From an uncultured Pseudomonadales bacterium (GTDB taxonomy: Bacteria > Pseudomonadota > Gammaproteobacteria > Pseudomonadales > Porticoccaceae), in NCBI GenBank assembly GCA_905478725.1, contig CAJQJT010000130.1:1-6567 (forward strand): a DNA stretch of 6,567 bases, in the 5' to 3' direction. The stretch's first letter is position 1, and each line of letters starts with the position of its first letter. Shown here one piece after another: positions 1 to 4,541 of the stretch. Under the pieces are notes generated by a model. It saw only the letters and a program-made list of their open reading frames with translations. It searched no databases and was not told the origin of the DNA. A program made the translations under genes and the position numbers.

Positions 1-529
1 CAGAGACATGCATCAAAAATACCGGGTGATCGGGTGCAATGGCATCTAACTCCTGCATGTTGGGGTGTCGCTTTTCATTGAGCATCAGCTGGTCGTAGCC
101 ATAGCCGCCGACCCACTCTCCCTTTGGTGTGTTCTGTACCTGGCTGGCGACCCGCTCAAGTAGTTGCGGTATGGTCTGTACTAAACCCACCGGCGGGCTG
201 CGCAGATCAGCTAAAAACAATGCCATGCCTGAGGCGGGGAAATGGCTGTGCGCATCTACTAGCCCCGGCAACATAGCGGCTCCGGCGAGATCGTGAATCA
301 CTGTTTGCTCATCAATCAAGGCTTCGATATCGGCGCGACTGCCCAGGGCAACTATGCGGTCATGGCGAACAAATACCGCCTCGGCGGTGGGTTGACTGTC
401 GTCCATGGTCAAAATAGTGCCATTAAACCAAGCTTGGCTGGCGGCAGGTTTCTCGGGCTGCACCGCCCAATAGAATACTGCAGCTACAGTGACAATCAGC
501 ACCAGTAAAGCGTTGAAAAACAGTTTCAT
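1..529 (-). CDS. YtcJ-like amidohydrolase (amidohydrolase_3 family), N-terminal part, membrane-anchored; runs off left edge
   Basis: The reading frame is open from an ATG at 529-527 to the window edge and gives 176 residues, with no stop seen. Residues about 4-23 are a hydrophobic stretch after MK, followed by WAVQPEKP, which fits an uncleaved signal anchor or signal peptide, so the enzyme probably faces the periplasm. From about residue 34 comes the beta-sandwich start typical of metal-dependent hydrolases (FNGTILTMDD, then DRIVALG). LPGLVDAHSHF at 87-97 carries the HxH metal-binding pair H94/H96. GYGYDQ at 142-147 and the HPNMQELDAI / DHPVFLMH segments match the YtcJ-like branch. These proteins are usually 500-600 residues, so only about a third is present. 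The ATG overlaps the tetR stop as ATGA, and a GAGGGG Shine-Dalgarno (541-536) sits 6 nt upstream inside tetR. Translational coupling in a tetR-led operon is likely. Substrate unknown: the family cleaves amides, carbamates or cyclic C-N bonds. Family assignment is firm. Confidence 0.88.
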   Translation of the reverse strand, partial: MKLFFNALLVLIVTVAAVFYWAVQPEKPAASQAWFNGTILTMDDSQPTAEAVFVRHDRIVALGSRADIEALIDEQTVIHDLAGAAMLPGLVDAHSHFPASGMALFLADLRSPPVGLVQTIPQLLERVASQVQNTPKGEWVGGYGYDQLMLNEKRHPNMQELDAIAPDHPVFLMHVS

Positions 530-1152
530 CGTGAACCCCTCGTCTGCAGCATGATGGCGACCTGACGGACCATTTTTATCAGTTGGCTGCCTAGGTCCTT
601 GGGGGAGTGGGTGAGTGCATTCATCAGCGAATAAAGGTAACTGCCGACAACAATTTGCACCTGCAGGTCAATATCCACCTCGGTGTCTACATCACCCTGT
701 TCTCGACCTTTGGTCAACAACTCAGCCATGGCATTGTTCAATTTACTCAGACGATTTGATGCCTCATCGGGTTTTGCTAGACCACCTAGGCCTTCGACAA
801 TAATCACCCGCATTAGCGGGATATGGGACTCCATATAGTCTGCAGTATTGGTCATCAAATTACACAGTCGCTGCTCGGTGCTTTTGGGCTCTTTTAGCTC
901 CTCAGCAATGGAGGCAATAAATTCATTGTCCATGCGCTCGACCATGCTTTGCAGCACTGCATGTTTGGTTGAGAAGTAATTGAAGAATGTCGGTTTAGAT
1001 ATCTCTGCCCCTTCAGCGATGGCGTCGACCGTTGTTGTCTGATAGCCATGAGCGATAAATAGCTCGCCCGCACAATCGACAATCCGCGAGTGTGTCATGC
1101 GCTTTTTGCGTTCGCGCAGGGGCAGATTTTTCAGGGATTTAGTAGACAACAT
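526..1152 (-). CDS. TetR/AcrR-family transcriptional regulator
   Basis: This 208-residue protein has normal TetR length. The N-terminal DNA-binding domain spans about residues 18-66. It contains the helix-turn-helix TTVDAIAEGAEISKPTFFNYF (about 40-60), including the FFNYF signature that precedes the K63 region and the start of helix 4. Residues 70-208 form the variable helical ligand-binding and dimerisation domain, which says nothing clear about the inducer. The ATG at 1152 is supported by GAGGTG (1163-1158) spaced 5 nt away. The internal M19 is possible but has no comparable site and would cut into the domain edge. The gene is divergent from the SDR-Rieske operon and overlaps the amidohydrolase start by 4 nt. 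The simplest inference is a repressor of the divergent operon and of itself, released by a pathway substrate or intermediate. Family call is very safe; the target is inferred from position. Confidence 0.93.
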   Translation of the reverse strand: MLSTKSLKNLPLRERKKRMTHSRIVDCAGELFIAHGYQTTTVDAIAEGAEISKPTFFNYFSTKHAVLQSMVERMDNEFIASIAEELKEPKSTEQRLCNLMTNTADYMESHIPLMRVIIVEGLGGLAKPDEASNRLSKLNNAMAELLTKGREQGDVDTEVDIDLQVQIVVGSYLYSLMNALTHSPKDLGSQLIKMVRQVAIMLQTRGSR

Positions 1153-1242
1153 GGTTTCACCTCGAGAAATTTACTGGCGAAAGTATATACCATGGTTAAA
1201 AAATAAAGTAGAGTAAGATTTTTAAGGAAGAGGAATTTGACA
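1153..1242. promoter_or_regulatory. Divergent promoter/operator region between tetR and the SDR-Rieske operon
   Basis: This 90-bp AT-rich spacer must hold the promoters for both directions. Two overlapping 8-bp palindromes sit near its middle: GTATATAC (1183-1190) and ACCATGGT (1189-1196). They are candidate half-sites for the adjacent TetR protein. On the minus strand TATACT (1187-1182) is a good -10 candidate about 30 bp from the tetR ATG, but no good -35 is seen 16-18 bp upstream of it. On the plus strand TAAGAT (1214-1219) is a weaker -10 candidate. The palindromes overlap the tetR -10 candidate, which would fit autorepression. Position is sure; exact promoter and operator assignments are inference. 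Confidence 0.5.
1230..1234 (+). promoter_or_regulatory. Ribosome binding site deciding the SDR start
   Basis: GAGGA lies 8 nt before ATG 1243 within a purine-rich run starting at 1224. A TTG two codons earlier (1237) would leave only 2 nt to this site. It could use AAGGA at 1224-1228 instead, but ATG with GAGGA is the better pair. Confidence 0.65.
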
Positions 1243-1998
1243 ATGCTGTTAAGTGATAAAGTTGGCCTAGTTACCGGTGGTGGTATGGGTATTGGCAGGG
1301 CCATTTGCCTGGCCTTTGCTAGAGAGGGGGCCAAGGTTGTGGTGGCGGATTTCAATCCTGAAAGTGGCGCTGAAACGGTTCAGTTAATCCGTGACAGTGG
1401 CGGCGAAGGCCTATTTGTACAGGCGGATGTCACTGATGAAGCCCAGGTCAAGGCTATGGTTGCCACCGCAGTTGATCACTATGGTCGGCTGGATATTGCC
1501 TGTAACAGCGCTGCGGTGAGCCGCGGCTCTGGACCCATTCATCTATTTGAAAAAACCGTTTTCGATGACACGCTGAATATGTGCTTAAGCAATACCTGGC
1601 TGTGCCAAAAGTATGAGCTGAGTGCCATGCTCGAGCAGGGGGCGGGCAGTATTGTCAATATATCGTCAAATGCCTCGCTGCGTGGTCAGGTCTATAACAC
1701 CGCCTATGCCGCGGCTAAAGCGGGGGTCAATATATTGACTCAGAGCTCAGCTGCCGAGTATGGCAGCAAAGGTATTCGAATTAATGCTGTGTCCCCCGGT
1801 GTGGTGCGTACGCCCGGTGTGGAAAAATATTTTACCGAACAGCCGAAAATTGCCGAGGGCTTAAAGCGCGCCGCGGTGATGAACCGTCTAGGCGAGCCAG
1901 AGGAAATTGCTGAAGCAGTGGTGTTTTTATCTTCAGACCGCGCGTCATTTATTACTGGCCAAATTTTATCTGTTGATGGCGGTGCTGCCGTCCGCTAA
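1243..1998 (+). CDS. Short-chain dehydrogenase/reductase (SDR), classical type
   Basis: From ATG 1243 this gives 251 residues, the usual length of a classical NAD(P)-dependent SDR. The Rossmann glycine motif TGGGMGIG is at residues 11-18. D36, at the end of beta-2 (VVVAD), suggests preference for NAD(H). ADVTD at 61-65 is the adenine-contacting segment. The NNAG motif is replaced by NSAA (88-91). The catalytic serine lies in NISS (S142), and YAAAK gives Y155 and K159. PG at 185-186 and the end ITGQILSVDGG are typical. By family alignment the fourth tetrad residue, Asn of the VNLxG block, falls on Cys114 (MCLSN). The enzyme should oxidise an alcohol or reduce a ketone in the cytoplasm. It lies 23 bp before the Rieske oxygenase gene, so it probably acts on that product or a neighbouring intermediate, as in steroid or terpenoid pathways. 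Substrate unknown. Confidence 0.93.
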   Translation: MLLSDKVGLVTGGGMGIGRAICLAFAREGAKVVVADFNPESGAETVQLIRDSGGEGLFVQADVTDEAQVKAMVATAVDHYGRLDIACNSAAVSRGSGPIHLFEKTVFDDTLNMCLSNTWLCQKYELSAMLEQGAGSIVNISSNASLRGQVYNTAYAAAKAGVNILTQSSAAEYGSKGIRINAVSPGVVRTPGVEKYFTEQPKIAEGLKRAAVMNRLGEPEEIAEAVVFLSSDRASFITGQILSVDGGAAVR

Positions 1999-2021
1999 TT
2001 GCTGTTGAAGAGAGATATCCT

Positions 2022-3026
2022 ATGATTATTGCAACTGATAGAAAGTCACATGCTGTAAACCTGCCTATACCAACCGGCTGGTTTCAGGTGCTGTACTCCC
2101 ATGAACTGGCGGTCGGCCAGGCTAAACCCCTGGAGTATTTTGACCAAGAGATGGTCGCCTTTCGCACCGAGTCTGGTCAGGCAAAGGTGGTTGATGCTTA
2201 TTGCCCCCATATGGGCGCCCATCTTGGTTATGGCATTCGCGATCAAGCGGGCCATGGCTCGGCAGTGGTGGGCGAGAGTATCGTTTGCCCATTTCACGGT
2301 TGGGCCTACGATGGCGATGGCAAATGTACTTCTATCCCCTACGCCAAAAACATGCCGCCAAAAGTCGCCCGCGGTGAACAGGTATTAGGTACCTGGCATG
2401 TGCGTGAGATCAACCAATGTATTTTGGTCTGGTACCATCCCCACGGCGAAGCACCCACCTATGAGCCTCTAGAAGTGGTCGAAGCCAATAGCAATAACTC
2501 GGGCTGGGCTGAGCTTGATTCCTATAGCTGGGAGATAAACACCCATATGCAAGAAGTGGGTGAAAATGCAGTGGACTCGGTACATTTTCTCTATGTGCAC
2601 GGCACTAAAGACATACCGGATGCGGAAGTGATGGAGTTTGAGGGCCACACCAGACGCGGATTGTTGCGCACCCGTAATCCAACTCCCAAAGGGGTGATCG
2701 AAGGGACCATAGAGAACCAAAATATTGGTCCCGGGCTGGCAATAGTACGTTTCTCCGGTATCGTTGACACGGTTCTACTGGCGCACTTAACGCCGGTCAG
2801 CGCCAATCACACTCGGGCCTTTTACTCTTTTATCCAAAAAAAATCTGACGCTGAATCAGGTAAGTCGCGCATTGCCGAAGCGATTGTGCGTAATATCTGT
2901 CAGCAGATGGAAGAAGATCGGGTTATCTGGGATCGCAAGAAATACTATGAAAAGCCAATGTTGTGCGATGGCGACGGGCCTTTTGCAAAATTCAGGAAAT
3001 GGTATAAACAGTTTTTGATTGAGTAA
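2022..3026 (+). CDS. KshA/DAF-36-like Rieske non-heme iron oxygenase, oxygenase component
   Basis: This 334-residue protein has a Rieske [2Fe-2S] domain at about 18-140, with ligands C61-P-H63 and C89-PF-H92. The C-terminal catalytic domain starts near residue 165. Its mononuclear iron site is visible as QEVGENAVDSVHFLYVH: N182, D185, H188 and H193. D299 in EED is the likely carboxylate ligand. The order and the phrases DAYCPH, CPFHGW, IPYAK and the VHF/VHG pair place it with 3-ketosteroid 9-alpha-hydroxylase oxygenase (KshA) and the sterol 7-desaturase (DAF-36/Neverland) branch, rather than with two-subunit ring dioxygenases. It would need a separate reductase to pass electrons from NAD(P)H, and none is in view. 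The loop between H63 and C89 is 25 residues, longer than the roughly 16 I recall for KshA. The start is backed by GAAGAGAG (2007-2014), 7 nt upstream. Substrate is inferred only as a bulky alicyclic or steroid-like compound. Confidence 0.9.
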   Translation: MIIATDRKSHAVNLPIPTGWFQVLYSHELAVGQAKPLEYFDQEMVAFRTESGQAKVVDAYCPHMGAHLGYGIRDQAGHGSAVVGESIVCPFHGWAYDGDGKCTSIPYAKNMPPKVARGEQVLGTWHVREINQCILVWYHPHGEAPTYEPLEVVEANSNNSGWAELDSYSWEINTHMQEVGENAVDSVHFLYVHGTKDIPDAEVMEFEGHTRRGLLRTRNPTPKGVIEGTIENQNIGPGLAIVRFSGIVDTVLLAHLTPVSANHTRAFYSFIQKKSDAESGKSRIAEAIVRNICQQMEEDRVIWDRKKYYEKPMLCDGDGPFAKFRKWYKQFLIE

Positions 3027-3127
3027 TTGCTTAGCCGGTAGGGTGCTGTTGGGCCCAAAATAATCACATGACTAATAAATGAGCCTATTACGTAGGTACT
3101 TTATATGCAGGGTTTTAAGTTACATAT
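3027..3127. other. Operon 3' untranslated stretch with an AT-rich hairpin
   Basis: No gene is seen. TTTATATG (3100-3107) can pair with CATATAAA (3123-3130) around a 15-nt loop, directly before and partly overlapping the rho-independent terminator. GGGTTTT (3110-3116) in that loop could instead pair with AAAACCC (3130-3136), the terminator's left arm. Confidence 0.4.
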
Positions 3128-3159
3128 AAAAAACCCGTGGCCCAGGCCGCGGGTTTTTT
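3128..3159. terminator. Strong rho-independent terminator, symmetric so possibly bidirectional
   Basis: The left arm 3128-3142 (A6, CCCG, T, GGCC) pairs with 3145-3159 (GGCC, G, CGGG, T6). It is a 15-bp stem with one T-G wobble and a tight loop (CCAG once the innermost C-G pair opens). The A6 and T6 tracts on opposite sides give a U-run in either direction. It begins about 100 bp after the Rieske stop and so ends the SDR-Rieske operon. It could also stop transcription coming from the right. Confidence 0.9.
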
Positions 3160-3445
3160 GGTTTAACTACTAATATTTCCCTTAGAAGTGTATAAGAGCT
3201 GTGATTTCAACAGTCCGTTGTGGGTCAATCAGCTTGAAATATGGAGTCATTGCATTCCTGTATGGCGATTTCTAATACATGATGTTTTACATTATAGTTA
3301 CAAAGTTTGTAAGCTAAGAAGAGATAACATACTGATAAATAGGGAAAAAATTGATTGATAAAGTGGGTGTCCTGAGAAACCTGATTTACAAACCTACTAA
3401 TAGTGCTTGTAACCCATTGTTTTTATTGAGCTAAATATAGCCCAA
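3160..3445. other. AT-rich noncoding stretch with palindromes and a Tn5-end-like 15-mer; no convincing gene
   Basis: This stretch has no recognised coding region. It contains a perfect 7+1+7 palindrome TTACAAAGTTTGTAA (3298-3312), a 9-bp palindrome ACATGATGT (3277-3285), and a looser TTACAA / TTGTAA pair at 3386-3391 and 3407-3412. On the minus strand 3198-3184 reads CTCTTATACACTTCT, close to the inner 15 bases of the Tn5 mosaic end. A 22-codon frame with an AGGA site runs on the minus strand from 3250 to 3182 but has no known relative. The composition is more AT-rich than the flanking genes. It looks like eroded intergenic DNA next to the scar at about 4000-4115. Confidence 0.5.
3298..3312. 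repeat. Perfect 15-bp palindrome (operator-like)
   Basis: TTACAAA, one G, then TTTGTAA. Two related half-sites (TTACAA at 3386-3391 and TTGTAA at 3407-3412) lie about 75-100 bp further on. No intact gene starts nearby, so it may be a leftover operator. A chance AT-rich palindrome is also possible. Confidence 0.4.
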
Positions 3446-4033
3446 CTATTGAGTGGGAATAGGTTGGATACTCGTGGTGCCTCTTATAGCCCCATCATTT
3501 TGTCGGCTGATACAACTGGCGTGAATCAAAAAATTGCAAAGCTTGAAAACCTCATCCCGCAGGCAATGCAATCTTAAATTTTGAAATTTGTTTGTTAAAA
3601 ACAGCCACGCCTTCGTCGGGCAGCCTGCAGCGTAATGTGACTCCAATGTCCCACGTACTTCGCCGCACTCTTCCCAAGGGCGGGTGCTCGTATAGGCCTG
3701 TAAATCGGTAAACACTTTAGCGATAGTGCGAAAGCGCCCGCTGCCTGTTGCTTGCCGAAGCCCGTCTAGGTAGCTCTCCCGATGCACCGTCGGAACGATG
3801 ATTTTATGCTGCTCTGCAGATACCAGTTCGGCGTTCATCATGATTCGGGCCAGACGGCCGTTGCCATCATCAAACCGGTGGCACTCCGCGACCATAAACT
3901 GCATAAAAACAGCTCTGCCAATGCCGGGAGGCGGTTGCTGATACAGCGGGAAAGTCTGGATCAAAGTTCCCTCCACGTATTTAGGCAGTAAAAGTTTCCT
4001 AGGCTGACAGCTCAAGGTAATCGGACAATTCAA
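3446..4033 (-). pseudogene. Fic-domain protein remnant (5'-truncated and frameshifted)
   Basis: The open frame reads 195 residues from a TTG at 4033 with no good ribosome site. Residues about 14-130 are Fic-like: LPKYVEGTLIQTF, then AVFMQFMVAE, then the active-site loop H52-R-F-D-D-G-N-G-R-L-A-R63, then MMNAELV and IIVPTVHRESYLDGL. Fic enzymes transfer AMP or other phospho-groups to target proteins. The usual HPF is HRF here. Homologs of this subgroup carry a long N-terminal part before GTL, which is absent. After Y134-A135 the frame loses Fic character. Shifting frame there gives LPDEGVAVFNKQISKFKI and a stop at 3554-3552, a natural-looking C-terminus, and adding one A after GCTG (minus strand; between 3627 and 3628) would restore it as HYADRLPDEG. 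The last 60 residues of the open frame are thus nonsense. The gene is almost certainly inactive. Family call is strong; the C-terminal repair rests on remembered family pattern. Confidence 0.8.
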
Positions 4034-4112
4034 ATTTCATCTTGTGGCTGGGGTAATCATTAAGTGGTCGATAAATTACCACCAATATCTAGAATATAAC
4101 TTCCCTTGACCC
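3999..4112 (-). other. Rearrangement junction with possible short remnant of another gene
   Basis: Between the two truncated genes, the minus strand has a short frame with ATG at 4040 that reads MKFELSDYLELSA and stops at TAG (4001-3999). It resembles the F-x-L-x-DYLEL segment I associate with REP-associated or IS200-like transposase-related proteins (usually followed by VDWTGR). The frame is open upstream to about 4090. It overlaps the first bases of the Fic frame, as if two gene pieces were joined here. The rest of the stretch shows no gene or terminal repeat. The match is only about ten residues, so the origin is a weak guess. Confidence 0.25.
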
Positions 4113-4508
4113 TTGCCATACAAACCAAAGATAGGAAATGCCGGCTGCGGTTATAAAGTTGGCCTAAATGAATTTCAACAAAATTGGCAGCGCCCATTTC
4201 AAGACGCTTTTTCCGGCAAGGTCTGTATCGACGAAGCAAGGGTCACCGAGGGTGAGTGGTGCTCAGCATTTGGTCGCCAGGAGGCGGTGCATTCCGGCGA
4301 CTTTATGGGCATTCCAGCAACCCATAAAAAAATTGAAATTCGCTATATGGATTTCTGGAAAGTAGTTGACGGAAAAATTGTTGATAACTGGGTTATGGTT
4401 GATTTTCCATCGATATTACAGCAGCTTGGCGTTGACCCATTTAGTGGCCATGGCTGGGAAAAGATGGACTCGCAAACAGCCCCTATTCAAAATGGCGAAG
4501 AGTCCTAA
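4113..4508 (+). pseudogene. SnoaL-like ester cyclase, C-terminal fragment (5'-truncated)
   Basis: The frame gives 131 residues from a TTG at 4113, six bases after an in-frame TGA (4107-4109) and without a Shine-Dalgarno. Family-like sequence begins near residue 6: IGNAGCG aligns with the YGPAGIG block, followed by GLNEFQQNWQRPFQDAF (17-33), HSGDFMGIPAT (60-70), MDFWKV-DGKIVDNWVMVD (79-97) and LQQLGVDPF (102-110). This is the usual C-terminal half of SnoaL-like cyclases and related NTF2-fold proteins, which act on polyketides, steroids or similar substrates through a small alpha+beta barrel. The N-terminal part of the fold is missing and no upstream frame supplies it, so it is probably not functional. 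It may once have belonged to the same catabolic locus as the SDR and Rieske genes. It ends 33 bp before the convergent RND gene. If TTG is really used, a short protein is conceivable but unlikely. Confidence 0.75.
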
Positions 4509-4541
4509 TTCGCCACCGCTAAATAGTAATAGCTTGATTGC

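Noticed and set aside
293..508. 71-codon plus-strand open frame
   Set aside because: It is antisense to the amidohydrolase, whose frame has HxH and family motifs; this one has none.
1237..1242. TTG start two codons before the SDR ATG
   Set aside because: The ATG at 1243 has better spacing to GAGGA and is the preferred start codon; the two added residues bring nothing.
2046..2806. Several minus-strand and alternate plus-strand open frames inside the Rieske gene
   Set aside because: They lie in other frames of a gene with clear iron ligands, and their products show no family motif.
3191..3488. Inverted pair TATAAGAG / CTCTTATA (3191-3198 and 3481-3488) as ends of a small mobile element
   Set aside because: Only 8 bp match, the flanks differ, and the Tn5-like end points the wrong way for an element filling this interval.
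3782..3991. 69-codon plus-strand open frame
   Set aside because: It is antisense to the Fic motif region with no features of its own.
4509..4541. Terminator between the convergent SnoaL fragment and RND gene
   Set aside because: No stem with a T-run is visible in these 33 bases.
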